Assembly (NCBI RefSeq): GCF_002803845.1 | Contig: NZ_CP024985.1 | Location: 6,955,501-7,019,500 of the forward strand | DNA length: 64,000 nucleotides | Source: Streptomyces lavendulae subsp. lavendulae | GTDB lineage: Bacteria > Actinomycetota > Actinomycetes > Streptomycetales > Streptomycetaceae | Direction: 5' to 3' | Part shown: piece after piece, positions 9,339-17,962 of the stretch | How positions within the stretch are numbered: the stretch's first letter is position 1 | Layout of the letters: every line of letters starts with the position of its first letter | The notes under the pieces: model-generated | What the model saw: the letters and a program-made list of their open reading frames with translations, nothing else | What the model was told of the DNA's origin: nothing | Databases searched by the model: none | Translations under genes and position numbers: made by a program

Positions 9339-10126
9339 CCCCCGCGGCCCCCGCCACCACCCCGGCGCCCCCGGCCGGACTGCGGGCCACCGCCCGGATC
9401 GGCGCCGTCCGTGACGGGCGCGGCGGCACCGCCCTGCCCCTGCTGGCCGGGGAGGGGCCGCTGGCCCTGCGCCGCACCCGGGACGAGGGCGCCGAGGCCG
9501 GGGTGATGCTGGTCGGCGCGATGAGCGCCCCCCTCGGCGGCGACCACCTCACGGTGGAGGCCGACGCGGGGCCGGGCGCCCGGCTCGCGATGCGCTCGGC
9601 GGCCGCCACCCTGGCCCTGCCCGGCCGGGGCGGCGAGCCCGCACGGTACGACGTACGCCTCTCGCTCGCCGAGGACGCGCAGGTGCGCTGGCTCCCGGAG
9701 CAGCTGGTCTCCGTGCGCGGCAGCGACCTGCGCGTGCGCACCCGGGCCGAACTGGCCCCCACCGCCCGGCTGATGCTCCGTGAGGAACAGGTGCTGGGGC
9801 GTACCGGCGAGGCCCCCGGCACGCTGCGCGCCCGGCTCACGGTCATCCGGGGCGGCCGCCCCCTGCTGGACCAGGAACTGTCCTGCGGCCCCGGCGCCCC
9901 CGGCGGCTGGGACGGCCCGGCGGGGATCGCGGGCCACCGGGCGCTCGGTCAGCTGCTGGTGGTGGACCCGCGGTTCGACGCGGACCCGCCCGCCGCGCGG
10001 GTGCTCGGGGAGTTCGCGGCGGTCACCCCGCTGGCGGGTCCCGCCGTGCTCGTGACGGCCCTGGCCCCGGACGCGCTGCGGCTGCGCGAGCTGCTGGACG
10101 AGGCGGCGCGCGCGTACGGGTGGTGA
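9335..10126 (+). CDS. ureD: Urease accessory protein UreD (UreH)
   Basis: 263-residue scaffold of the UreDFG complex on apo-urease. Sequence similarity in this family is low, but the position at the end of ureABCFG, the length and blocks such as [25 protein letters not shown] and [14 protein letters not shown] are typical. The GTG start overlaps the ureG stop (GTGA). Downstream lies a 192-bp gap with a weak hairpin before tap. Confidence 0.92.
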   Translation: MTPAAPATTPAPPAGLRATARIGAVRDGRGGTALPLLAGEGPLALRRTRDEGAEAGVMLVGAMSAPLGGDHLTVEADAGPGARLAMRSAAATLALPGRGGEPARYDVRLSLAEDAQVRWLPEQLVSVRGSDLRVRTRAELAPTARLMLREEQVLGRTGEAPGTLRARLTVIRGGRPLLDQELSCGPGAPGGWDGPAGIAGHRALGQLLVVDPRFDADPPAARVLGEFAAVTPLAGPAVLVTALAPDALRLRELLDEAARAYGW

Positions 10127-10154
10127 CGGGCGGTCACGTCGGGGCGAAAGGGAC

Positions 10155-10167
10155 ACCGCTCAGCGGT
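10155..10167. terminator. Weak hairpin after ureD
   Basis: ACCGCT-C-AGCGGT, 28 bp after the ureD stop. The 6-bp stem with a one-base loop would need rearrangement to form, and no T-run follows, so it is only a weak terminator candidate. Confidence 0.25.
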
Positions 10168-10318
10168 ACACCCGTTTCCGGTTATCGGGTTGGCAAAGAA
10201 CTCGACCTTGCTCTGTTGTTGGGTATCGGTCAGGCGAAAGGATCCCCCTGCACGCCGACGACCGAACTCGACCGAATCCGGCCGCCCACGGCGGCACATG
10301 AGCAGGGGGAACAACCAC

Positions 10319-11983
10319 GTGATACGTACTGCGGCGCTGGGGAGCGCTGCCACTCTGATCACCGGCGCACTTGCGGCAGGCCTGCTGCTCGCGCCGTCCG
10401 CCTCGGCGGCTTCGGCCGGCCGGGACAACGGGGCCGCGGAAGCGGTCGGCGCCCAGATCGCCGCCGCCCGCGCCGCGCGCGCCGGCATCGACTGGAAGGA
10501 CTGTCCTGCCGACTGGGGCTTCGCGAAGCCGGTCCAGTGCGGCTGGGTGAAGGTCCCGCTCGACTACACCAAGCCCTTCGGCAAGACCATCGACCTCGCG
10601 GTCGACCGCGCCGTGAGCACCGGTACCAAGGAGGAGCGCCAGGGCGCGCTCGTCTACAACCCGGGCGGCCCGGGCGGCTCCGGCATGCGCTTCCCGCTCC
10701 GGATCACCAACAAGAGCCCGCTGTGGGTCAACACCTCGAAGGCCTACGACTTCGTGGGCTTCGACCCCCGCGGCGTCGGCCACTCCGCGCCGATCTCCTG
10801 CATCGACCCGCAGGAGTTCGTCAAGGCCCCCAAGGCCGACCCGGTCCCCTCCAACGAGGCCGACAAGCGCGCCCAGCGCAAGCTCGCCGCCGAGTACGCG
10901 GACGGCTGCAAGGAGCGCAGCGGCGAGATGCTGCCGCACATGACCACCACCAACACCGCGCGCGACCTGGACGTGATCCGGGCCGCCCTCGGTGAGCAGA
11001 AGCTGAACTACCTCGGCGTCTCCTACGGCACCTACCTGGGCGGGGTCTACGCGACCCTCTTCCCGTCCCACGTGCGCCGCATGATCGTCGACAGCGTGGT
11101 CAACCCCAAGCAGGACAACATCTGGTACCAGGCCAACCTGGAGCAGGACGTCGCCTTCCAGATGCGCTGGAACGACTGGGAGGACTGGGTCGCCAAGAAC
11201 GACGCCTCCTTCCACCTCGGTGACACCCGCGCCAAGGTCGAGGCCAAGTGGCTGGAGCTGCGCGGCAAGGCCAAGGCCAACCCGCTCGGCGGCGTGGCCG
11301 GTCCGAACGAGCTGCTCGGCTTCTTCCAGAAGGCGCCGTACTACGACTCCTCCTGGGTGCCGGTCGCGCAGGCGTTCAGCGCCTGGGCCGCCGGTGACGA
11401 GAAGCCGCTGATCGACGCCGTCGCCCCCGACATGTCCGACACCGCGGGCAACATCTCCGCGGAGAACGGCAACGCCGTCTACACCGCGGTCGAGTGCGCC
11501 GACGCCAAGTGGCCGACCAGCTGGGCCAAGTGGGACCGCGACAACACCGCGCTCCACAAGAAGTACCCGTTCCTGACCTGGTCGAACGCCTGGATGAACC
11601 TGCCCTGCGCGACCTGGAAGTCCAAGCAGAGCACCCCGATCGAGGTCGGTGCCAAGCGCGGCATCGCGCCGGTCCTGATCGTCCAGTCCGAGCGTGACGC
11701 GGCCACCCCGTACGAGGGTGGTGTCGAGCTGCACCGCCGCCTGGCCGGTTCGCGCCTGATCACCGAGCAGAACGCCGGCTCGCACGGTGTGACCAGCCTG
11801 GTCAACCCCTGCATCAACACCCGCGTGGACGCCTACCTGCTCACCGGCAAGGTCGACGCGCAGGACGTCAAGTGCGGTCCGCACGCCACCCCGGTGGCGC
11901 CGGCCCCGGCCGCCGCCAAGTCGCTCGCCCAGGCCCCGGCCGACGCGCTCGTGGCGCGTGAGGAGCTCCCGGCCGTCCGTTGA
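10319..11983 (+). CDS. tap: Secreted tripeptidyl aminopeptidase, S33 family (Tap-like)
   Basis: 554-residue exported alpha/beta-hydrolase releasing tripeptides from protein N-termini. A signal peptide (VIRTAALGSAAT, then a hydrophobic stretch ending AAGLLLAPSASA) precedes the mature enzyme. Seen: oxyanion segment NPGGPGGSG, nucleophile GVSYGTYLGG, catalytic-type Asp in QSERDAATP and His in SHGV. I chose GTG 10319, which follows AGGGGGA by 8 nt and starts the signal peptide; ATG 10298 is a possible alternative. In Streptomyces lividans the enzyme is a major secreted aminopeptidase that also trims heterologous proteins. Monocistronic, convergent with the acyltransferase. Confidence 0.9.
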   Translation: MIRTAALGSAATLITGALAAGLLLAPSASAASAGRDNGAAEAVGAQIAAARAARAGIDWKDCPADWGFAKPVQCGWVKVPLDYTKPFGKTIDLAVDRAVSTGTKEERQGALVYNPGGPGGSGMRFPLRITNKSPLWVNTSKAYDFVGFDPRGVGHSAPISCIDPQEFVKAPKADPVPSNEADKRAQRKLAAEYADGCKERSGEMLPHMTTTNTARDLDVIRAALGEQKLNYLGVSYGTYLGGVYATLFPSHVRRMIVDSVVNPKQDNIWYQANLEQDVAFQMRWNDWEDWVAKNDASFHLGDTRAKVEAKWLELRGKAKANPLGGVAGPNELLGFFQKAPYYDSSWVPVAQAFSAWAAGDEKPLIDAVAPDMSDTAGNISAENGNAVYTAVECADAKWPTSWAKWDRDNTALHKKYPFLTWSNAWMNLPCATWKSKQSTPIEVGAKRGIAPVLIVQSERDAATPYEGGVELHRRLAGSRLITEQNAGSHGVTSLVNPCINTRVDAYLLTGKVDAQDVKCGPHATPVAPAPAAAKSLAQAPADALVAREELPAVR

Positions 11984-12016
11984 GGACCCGGTGAAGTGAC
12001 GGAGAAGTGACCAGGG

Positions 12017-12049
12017 AGAAGGCTCAGCGCGGTCCGCGCCGGGCCTTCT
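12017..12049. terminator. Bidirectional terminator between tap and the acyltransferase
   Basis: Two nested perfect arms, AGAAGGC/GCCTTCT outside and GCGCGG-T-CCGCGC inside, form a strong stem between convergent genes. It overlaps the last codons of the acyltransferase and is followed by a pyrimidine-rich stretch on the plus strand. Confidence 0.7.
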
Positions 12050-12734
12050 TCCGCTTCTCCTCCTCCTCGGCCTTGACCTCGGCGGCGTACCGGTCCACGT
12101 ACTCCTGGCCCGAGAGGCCCAGGATCGCGTACATGATCTCGTCCGTGACGGCGCGCAGGACGGCCCGCTCCCGCTCCATGCCCGCGTAGCGGGAGAACTC
12201 CATCGGGGCGCCGAAGCGGATCGTCACCCGCCGGATCTTCGGGATCCTCCGTCCGGGCGGCTGGATCTCGAAGGTGCCGACCATCGCGCACGGCACCACC
12301 GGCACCCCGGCGCCGAGCGCCATCGCCGCCACCCCGACCTTGCCCTTGTAGAGCCGCCCGTCGTGCGAGCGCGTGCCCTCCGGGTAGATCCCGAGCAGCT
12401 CGCCCCGGGCGAGCACCCCGAGCCCCTCGCGCAGGGCCGCCTGACCGGCGTCCTTGCCGGAGCGGTCCACCGGGATCTGGCCGGCGCTGCGGAAGAACGC
12501 GGCGGTCAGCCTGCCCTTGAGGCCCGGCCCGGTGAAGTACTCGGCCTTCGCCAGGAAGGTGATCCTGCGCTTCAGGATCGCGGGCATCAGGAAATGGTCG
12601 GAGAAGGACAGGTGGTTGCCCGCGACGATCGCCGCCCCCTCCGCGGGGATGTTCTCCAGCCCCTCGATCCGCGGCCGGAACAGCATCCGCAGCAGCGGTC
12701 CGAGCAGCACGTGCTTGAGCAAGTGGTAGAACAC
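12024..12734 (-). CDS. 1-acyl-sn-glycerol-3-phosphate acyltransferase (PlsC family)
   Basis: 236-residue membrane-associated acyltransferase of phospholipid synthesis. It has the HX4D catalytic motif (His41...Asp46 in NHLSFSDHF) and the substrate-binding YPEGTRS around residues 117-123. The tail is highly charged (EEEEKRKKARRG). GTG 12734 is taken as start because it follows GAAGGGAAG and gives the usual length; an open frame continues upstream without conserved sequence. Several paralogues are normal in Streptomyces, so the precise acyl preference is unknown. Confidence 0.88.
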   Translation of the reverse strand: MFYHLLKHVLLGPLLRMLFRPRIEGLENIPAEGAAIVAGNHLSFSDHFLMPAILKRRITFLAKAEYFTGPGLKGRLTAAFFRSAGQIPVDRSGKDAGQAALREGLGVLARGELLGIYPEGTRSHDGRLYKGKVGVAAMALGAGVPVVPCAMVGTFEIQPPGRRIPKIRRVTIRFGAPMEFSRYAGMERERAVLRAVTDEIMYAILGLSGQEYVDRYAAEVKAEEEEKRKKARRGPR

Positions 12735-12799
12735 CCGGTGCTTCCCTTCGCCCGACGGTCGCCCCGCGGCCGGCCGGGAGCGAGGCGTACGCGGCCCGC

Positions 12800-12958
12800 T
12801 CAGGCGCTGCCGGCGGCGGCCATCCCCAGGGTCAGCAGGCCCAGCACCACCCAGCCGAACCACAGCCAGCCGTTGCTGCCGAGCGCCACGGAGTACGCGG
12901 AGACGGCCACCAGGGCGGCGAAGGTCGTCACCGCCATCGCCTTAACGGATCCGGTCAT
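12800..12958 (-). CDS. Small two-helix membrane protein
   Basis: 52-residue protein with two hydrophobic segments (AVTTFAALVAVSAYSVAL and WLWFGWVVLGLLTLGMAA) separated by a short Gly/Asn loop. It starts 32 bp after the ctaG stop on the same strand and is probably cotranscribed with it. A function linked to cytochrome oxidase assembly or membrane copper handling is suggested only by that neighbour. No family name is recognised. Confidence 0.6.
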   Translation of the reverse strand: MTGSVKAMAVTTFAALVAVSAYSVALGSNGWLWFGWVVLGLLTLGMAAAGSA

Positions 12959-12990
12959 GCCCCATGGTGGCGCCTGGGACGGCCCGAGCG

Positions 12991-13965
12991 CTACTGGCCG
13001 CGCCCTTGGAGCGAGGCGAGGTACGCGTTGTACGCCTCCAGCTCCTGGTCGCCGTTGCGCTCCTCGGCCCGGTCCGAGCGCTTCGCCGCCCGCTGCTCCG
13101 AGTGGTACCACTGGTAGACCAGCGCGATCAGCACCAGCACCGAGGGGATCTCGCTGAACGCCCAGGCGATGCCGCCGCCCCACTGCTGGTCGAGCAGGGC
13201 GTCGACGCCGAGGGAGGCCGGCGGGTTCCGGTACGTCCCGATCATCGGCTCGCTCGCCATCATCAGGGCGATCCCGAAGAAGGCGTGGAAGGGCATGCCC
13301 GCGAAGAGCTCCAGCATCCGCATCACGTAGCCGGGGCGGTGCGGGCCCGGGTCCACGCCCATGATCGGCCAGAAGAAGATCAGGCCGACCGCGAGGAAGT
13401 GGACCATCATCGCGATGTGGCCGGTTTTCGACTCCATCAGGAAGTCGAAGAGCGGGGTGAAGTACAGGCCGTAGAGGCTGGCGATGAACATCGGGATGGT
13501 GAAGGCCGGGTGCGTGACGATCCGCATGTACCGGCTGTGCAGCAGCATCAGGAGCAGCTCGCGCGGGCCCTTGGTGCCGCGGGCGGCGGGCGGCAGCGCG
13601 CGCAGCGCCAGCGTGACCGGCGCGCCCAGCAGCAGCAGGATCGGGCTGATCATGCTGATCACCATGTGCTGGACCATGTGGACGCTGAACATGACCATGC
13701 CGTAGTCGTTCAGCTTGGTGCACATCACCAGCGCCACGCTCAGCACGCCCGTCACGAAGCCGATCGTCCGGCCCACCGGCCAGGCGTCCCCGCGCCGGCG
13801 CAGGCGCAGCACGCCCCACCCGTACAGGGCGAGCCCGATCAGGGAGCCGAACAGGAAGAAGGCGTCGAAGGAGAACTCCAGCCCCCGCCCCAGGGTGAAC
13901 GGCGGCAGGTCCATGTTCATGTCCATATCCATGTCCATGCTCATGCCGTGACCGCTGTGATCCAT
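12991..13965 (-). CDS. Cytochrome c oxidase assembly protein CtaG (copper-delivery membrane protein)
   Basis: 324-residue polytopic protein of the caa3-type CtaG family, implicated in maturing the copper centre of cytochrome oxidase. The N-terminus before the first helix is packed with Met, His and Asp (MDHSGHGMSMDMDMDMNMD), a likely Cu-binding tail. Some seven or more hydrophobic helices follow, with conserved histidines in VHMVQHMVI and WYHSEQ. ATG 13965 follows AAGGGAG at the right distance. The frame continues upstream to 14040 but only through the terminator palindrome of pfkA. Confidence 0.88.
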   Translation of the reverse strand: MDHSGHGMSMDMDMDMNMDLPPFTLGRGLEFSFDAFFLFGSLIGLALYGWGVLRLRRRGDAWPVGRTIGFVTGVLSVALVMCTKLNDYGMVMFSVHMVQHMVISMISPILLLLGAPVTLALRALPPAARGTKGPRELLLMLLHSRYMRIVTHPAFTIPMFIASLYGLYFTPLFDFLMESKTGHIAMMVHFLAVGLIFFWPIMGVDPGPHRPGYVMRMLELFAGMPFHAFFGIALMMASEPMIGTYRNPPASLGVDALLDQQWGGGIAWAFSEIPSVLVLIALVYQWYHSEQRAAKRSDRAEERNGDQELEAYNAYLASLQGRGQ

Positions 13966-13980
13966 CTGTTCACTCCCTTG

Positions 13981-14001
13981 ACTGTGGCGCTCCACCACAG
14001 T
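13981..14001. promoter_or_regulatory. Inverted repeat upstream of ctaG
   Basis: ACTGTGG-N7-CCACAGT, perfect 7-bp arms, 15 bp before the ctaG start and abutting the pfkA terminator. It is placed where an operator would overlap the promoter or leader. It does not look like the CsoR copper motif. Confidence 0.35.
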
Positions 14002-14002
14002 A

Positions 14003-14040
14003 GTGCCGCCCCCGGACGCGATCGCGTCCGGGGGCGGCAC
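14003..14040. terminator. 38-bp perfect palindrome terminating pfkA
   Basis: GTGCCGCCCCCGGACGCG and its exact reverse complement flank a central AT, giving a perfect 38-bp palindrome 17 bp after the pfkA stop. The stem is extremely stable and would act in either direction. Confidence 0.8.
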
Positions 14041-14057
14041 TCAGCAGGGGGGAAACA

Positions 14058-15086
14058 TCACAGGACGTTCTGTGCCTCTTCGTACCGGTCCGCCGGGACC
14101 GTCTTCAGGGTCGACGTGGCCTCCGCCAGCGGCACCATCACGATGTCGGTGCCGCGCAGCGCCGTCAGCATCCCGAACTGGCCCCGGTGCGCCGCCTCCA
14201 CCGCGTGCCAGCCGAAGCGGGTGGCGAGGACGCGGTCGTAGGCGGTGGGGGTGCCGCCGCGCTGGACGTGGCCGAGGATGACCGGGCGGGCCTCCTTGCC
14301 GAGCCGGGCCTCCAGCTCGACGGCGAGCCGGTTGCCGATGCCGGCGAACCGCTCGTGGCCGTACATGTCCGTACCGCCCTCCTCGACGGCCATCGAGGAG
14401 CCCGGAGCGGGCTTGGCGCCCTCGGCGACCACGACGATCGCGAACCGCTTGCCCGCCGAGAAGCGCTCGCCGACGATCGCCGTCAGCTCCTCGATGTCGA
14501 AGGGGCGCTCCGGCACGACGATCGCGTGCGCGCCCGCCGCCATGCCCGAGTGCAGGGCGATCCAGCCGGTGTGGCGGCCCATGACCTCCACGACCATCAC
14601 GCGCTGGTGGGACTCGGCGGTGGTCTTCAGCCGGTCCAGGGCCTCGGTGGCGACGCCCACGGCCGTGTCGAAGCCGAAGGTGACGTCCGTCGAGGCGATG
14701 TCGTTGTCGATGGTCTTCGGCACGCCGACGATCGGCAGCCCGCCCTGCGCGAGCAGGTTGGCGGCCTTCAGGGTGCCCTCGCCGCCGATCGGGATGATCG
14801 CGTCCAGGCCGAGGTCCGCGACGTGCCCGCGGGCCCGCTCCACGCCGTCGCGCAGGTGCGCGGGCTGGACGCGGGAGGAGCCGAGGATGGTGCCGCCGCG
14901 GGCCAGGATGCCGCCCACGGCGTCGAGGTCGAGCTTGCGGTAGTCGCACTCCAGCAGGCCGCGCCAGCCGTCGTGGAAGCCGATGACCTCGTCGCCGTGG
15001 TCGACCACGGCGCGGTGCACGACGGAACGGATGACGGCATTGAGGCCGGGGCAGTCGCCGCCGGAAGTGAGCACACCAATGCGCAT
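14058..15086 (-). CDS. pfkA: 6-phosphofructokinase
   Basis: 342-residue glycolytic kinase converting fructose 6-phosphate to the 1,6-bisphosphate. Motifs: LTSGGDCPGLNAVIR at the N-terminus, GGEGTLKAA, the catalytic PKTIDNDI, and MGRHTGWIALHSGM. Glycine follows GGE where PPi-dependent enzymes carry Asp, so ATP use is likely; the lysine in PKTIDND is the form typical of the actinobacterial group, where E. coli has Gly. ATG 15086 starts the conserved fold; the frame runs 14 codons further upstream without merit. Streptomyces usually have two or three paralogues. Confidence 0.95.
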   Translation of the reverse strand: MRIGVLTSGGDCPGLNAVIRSVVHRAVVDHGDEVIGFHDGWRGLLECDYRKLDLDAVGGILARGGTILGSSRVQPAHLRDGVERARGHVADLGLDAIIPIGGEGTLKAANLLAQGGLPIVGVPKTIDNDIASTDVTFGFDTAVGVATEALDRLKTTAESHQRVMVVEVMGRHTGWIALHSGMAAGAHAIVVPERPFDIEELTAIVGERFSAGKRFAIVVVAEGAKPAPGSSMAVEEGGTDMYGHERFAGIGNRLAVELEARLGKEARPVILGHVQRGGTPTAYDRVLATRFGWHAVEAAHRGQFGMLTALRGTDIVMVPLAEATSTLKTVPADRYEEAQNVL

Positions 15087-15223
15087 GGCAGGAAGAACCT
15101 TTGCAACGTGGGCCGACGACCGGACCACGTCGTCCGGTTGGAACTACCCGCCAGCCTACAAGCGGATTCCCGGTGGACTGAACCATCCTCCACATGCTGG
15201 TCAGAACAATCGTACGAACGGAC

Positions 15224-15257
15224 GTCGGCCCGGACCCCCTGGGGGATCCGGGCCGAC
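15224..15257. terminator. Terminator after gatD
   Basis: GTCGGCCCGGA and its exact reverse complement flank a C5/G5 inner stem, making a very strong hairpin 27 bp beyond the gatD stop. It separates the murT-gatD operon from pfkA. Confidence 0.75.
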
Positions 15258-15283
15258 GGACGGTGCGGGAGGCGCCGGGCGGG

Positions 15284-16012
15284 CTACGCGGGCTGCGTGG
15301 CCGCCGCGATCCGCTCGTTGCGCAGGGCCTCGTACCAGCGGTCGTCCAGGGGCGGCAGCGCGTTCACGTCGAGGGCCAGCTTCAGCAGCAGGTCCGCGAT
15401 CAGCGGGTTGCGCGCCATCACGGGGCCGTGCATGTACGTGCCGAAGACGGTGTCGCTGTACGCGCCCTCGGTGCCGTCGCCCGTACCGTTGCCGCGGCCC
15501 AGCCGGGTCCGGGCGAAGGGCTTGGCCGTCGGCCCCAGGTGCGTGACGCCCTGGTGGTTCTCGAAGCCCGTCAGCGGCGGCAGGTTCAGCCGCGGGTCGA
15601 TGTCCGCCAGCACGTCGCCGACGCACCGCTCGCCCTCGCCGCGCACGGTCACGACGTCCAGCAGGCCCAGCCCCTCCTGGCGCTGGCCCATGTCGTTGAC
15701 GAACTCCTTGCCGAGGATCTGGTACCCGGCGCACACGGAGAAGACGATCGCCCCGTTCGAGACGGCGCGCTCCAGGCCGCCGTCGCGCAGCAGCCGCTCC
15801 GCGGCCAGCCGCTGCGGCCGGTCCTCGCCGCCGCCGATCAGGTAGATGTCGCCCGAGGTGGGGATCGGCTGGTCGCTGCGCACGTCCACGCGCTGGACGT
15901 CCAGGCCGCGCTGGCGTGCCCGGCGCTCCACCACGAGGGCGTTGCCCTGGTCTCCGTACGTGCTGAGCAGGTCCGGGTAGACCCACACCAGACGCAGGCT
16001 GTTGTCGCTCAT
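15284..16012 (-). CDS. gatD: Lipid II isoglutaminyl synthase, glutaminase subunit GatD
   Basis: 242-residue class-I (triad) glutamine amidotransferase of the CobQ/CobB-like type. It supplies ammonia to MurT, which amidates the D-glutamate of lipid II to isoglutamine at the inner face of the membrane. The nucleophile is Cys94 in FSVCAGYQILG, the same position as in characterised GatD. Downstream of murT by 30 bp on the same strand and followed by a strong terminator. Older annotation calls such genes cobyric acid synthase; the MurT neighbour rules that out. Confidence 0.93.
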   Translation of the reverse strand: MSDNSLRLVWVYPDLLSTYGDQGNALVVERRARQRGLDVQRVDVRSDQPIPTSGDIYLIGGGEDRPQRLAAERLLRDGGLERAVSNGAIVFSVCAGYQILGKEFVNDMGQRQEGLGLLDVVTVRGEGERCVGDVLADIDPRLNLPPLTGFENHQGVTHLGPTAKPFARTRLGRGNGTGDGTEGAYSDTVFGTYMHGPVMARNPLIADLLLKLALDVNALPPLDDRWYEALRNERIAAATQPA

Positions 16013-16042
16013 GCTCTTGTCCTCTGCGGTTCTGACGGGGTG

Positions 16043-17281
16043 CTAGTTGCCGACGCGGCGGCGCACGTCCTGGAAGGCGGTGTAGTTGGCGATCAGCTCG
16101 ATCTGACCGGGCGGCGCCAGCTGCACGGCCTCGTCGAGGGTCTCGCAGACCCGGAAGTCCAGACCGGCCACTTCCAGGCGGACCGCGAGGTCCAGCTTGC
16201 GGTCGCCGATCACGAAGATCGGGTGCCCCGCGAGGCGCGGGTAGTCCACGTCCCACAGCCAGGACGTGTCCGTGCCGTCGGCGCCGCGCGCGTTCACCGA
16301 AAGGATCACCGGCGTGGGCGGCGGGTCGATCAGCGAAAACGTTTCGAGCCAGCCCGCCGGGTTCTTCGCCAGCAGCAGCCGCAGCTCGCGGCCCATGAAG
16401 TTCACCACGTCGTACCGTCCGGCCACGGCCTGGACCTGGTACATCCGCTCCAGCGCGACCTGCGGGGGCACGCCGAACACGGCGGCCACGGCGGCCGAGG
16501 TGGCGGCGTTGGCCTTGTTCGCGCGGCCCGGCAGCTGGAGGTGGATCGGCCAGGCGCTGCCGTGCGGGTCGAGCACGTGGTCGCCCGAGAGCACCCAGCT
16601 CGGGGTGGGGCGGCGGAAGCCGCACTCGCCGCAGAACCAGTCGTCGCCCGGCCGCTGCATGACGCCACCGCAGGAGGGGCACGACCAGGCGTCGTCCTTC
16701 CACTCCTGGCCGGCCGCCACCCACACCACGTTCTGCGAGGACGACGCCGACCACACGATCAGCGGGTCGTCGCAGTTCGCCACGATGACGGCCTTGGAGC
16801 CCTGGAGGCCCTCGCGCCACTTCTCGGCGAGCATGCGGGTCTCGGCCGCGCGGTCCAGCTGGTCGCGGGAGAGGTTCAGCAGGGCGATCACCTTGGGGGT
16901 GACGTCCCGGGCCACCCCGGCCAGGTACTTCTCATCGACTTCGATGACGCCGTACTTGGCGTCCGAGCCGCCGGCCAGGGCGGAGGTGATGCCCGCCGGC
17001 ATGTTGGCGCCCAGCGCGTTCGAGACGACCGGACCGCTGGCCCGCAGGGCCTCCGCGATCAGCCGGGTCGTCGTGGTCTTGCCGTTCGTCGCGGAGACGA
17101 GGACGACATCGAGATGCTGCGCCAGCGCGCCGAGAAGATCGGGGTCCAGCCTGAGTGCGACCTTGCCACCGATCACCGATCCGCTTCCGCGTCCCGCGGC
17201 CCGCGACACCGCCGCCGCGGCCTTGCCCGCCGTCACGGCCAGCTTGGCCCGCGGCGAAAGCGGCTCCGTGTTGCCTGCCAT
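16043..17281 (-). CDS. murT: Lipid II isoglutaminyl synthase, Mur-ligase-like subunit MurT
   Basis: 412-residue ATP-dependent ligase subunit. The P-loop SATNGKTTTTR is at residues about 63-73. A MurT-specific zinc ribbon lies inside the central domain (Cys201, Cys204, Cys217, Cys220 in CPSCGG and FCGECG), and the C-terminal DUF1727 domain ends RRRVGN. ATG 17281 is preceded by AAGGAGG/AAGGGA. Partner of GatD in amidating peptidoglycan precursor, which actinobacteria need for cross-linking. The same frame stays open antisense through the deformylase gene, but that extension is not coding. Confidence 0.94.
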   Translation of the reverse strand: MAGNTEPLSPRAKLAVTAGKAAAAVSRAAGRGSGSVIGGKVALRLDPDLLGALAQHLDVVLVSATNGKTTTTRLIAEALRASGPVVSNALGANMPAGITSALAGGSDAKYGVIEVDEKYLAGVARDVTPKVIALLNLSRDQLDRAAETRMLAEKWREGLQGSKAVIVANCDDPLIVWSASSSQNVVWVAAGQEWKDDAWSCPSCGGVMQRPGDDWFCGECGFRRPTPSWVLSGDHVLDPHGSAWPIHLQLPGRANKANAATSAAVAAVFGVPPQVALERMYQVQAVAGRYDVVNFMGRELRLLLAKNPAGWLETFSLIDPPPTPVILSVNARGADGTDTSWLWDVDYPRLAGHPIFVIGDRKLDLAVRLEVAGLDFRVCETLDEAVQLAPPGQIELIANYTAFQDVRRRVGN

Positions 17282-17404
17282 CGTCCCTTGTCCTCCTTGC
17301 GTCGGTCGGCCCCAGCCTATCCAGTACCGGCCGGAGCCTTGACCGCGGCGCCCCCGGGCCGCCGCGGATCTCCTCATATATTCGCCCGTCGTACCCTTAC
17401 GGCC

Positions 17405-17962
17405 ATGCGACAGCGCCTCATCCCCGGTACCACCGGACTCGTCCGCACCATGAGCCTGCTGGGTGATCCGGTGCTCCGTTCCGCCTGCGCGGAGGTCACC
17501 GCCTTCGGCCCCGAACTCGACCGTCTCATCGAGGACATGTTCGCCACGATGTACGCCGCCCAGGGCGTCGGCCTCGCCGCGAACCAGGTCGGCGTGGGGC
17601 AGCGGGTCTTCGTCTACGACTGCCCCGACGACGATGACGTCCGCCACGTCGGCCACGTCGTCAATCCGCGTCTGGTCCTCGCCGACGGGGACGAGTTCCG
17701 CGGACCGGAGGGCTGTCTGTCCCTGCCGGGCCTGGAGGCGGGCACCGTACGCTTCGACCGGGCGGTCGTCGAGGGCGTGACCTCGGACGGGTCCCCGGTA
17801 CGGATCGAGGGCACCGGGTTCTTCGCCCGGTGCCTCCAGCACGAGTGCGACCACCTCGACGGCACCGTGTACGCGGACCGGGTGACAGGGCTGCGCGCCC
17901 GCCGGCTGCGCCGGGCCATCCGCAAGGCGCCGTGGGGCCCCGCCGGCGACGACAGGGACTAG
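17405..17962 (+). CDS. def: Peptide deformylase
   Basis: 185-residue metalloenzyme removing the N-formyl group from nascent proteins. The three family motifs are intact: GVGLAANQVG, EGCLSLP with the metal Cys, and HECDHLDG with the catalytic Glu and two metal His. Divergent from murT with 123 bp between. Its TAG overlaps the stop of the tetR gene tail to tail by 3 bp inside CTAG. Streptomyces carry several deformylases; this is one of them. Confidence 0.95.
   Translation: MRQRLIPGTTGLVRTMSLLGDPVLRSACAEVTAFGPELDRLIEDMFATMYAAQGVGLAANQVGVGQRVFVYDCPDDDDVRHVGHVVNPRLVLADGDEFRGPEGCLSLPGLEAGTVRFDRAVVEGVTSDGSPVRIEGTGFFARCLQHECDHLDGTVYADRVTGLRARRLRRAIRKAPWGPAGDDRD

Noticed and set aside
14041-14057. 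Extension of ctaG upstream to 14040
   Set aside because: It would translate the 38-bp terminator palindrome of pfkA; ATG 13965 has a good ribosome site and starts the Met/His-rich N-terminus.
15284-16012. GatD considered as cobyric acid synthase CobQ
   Set aside because: The protein is only the 242-residue amidotransferase part and lies next to murT with its Cys-zinc ribbon; no cobalamin gene is nearby.
15194-17962. A 922-codon open frame on the plus strand running into the deformylase gene
   Set aside because: Only the last 185 codons (from ATG 17405) encode a known protein; the rest is the antisense shadow of gatD and murT in GC-rich DNA, with low-complexity Arg/Val/His/Gly composition and no motifs.
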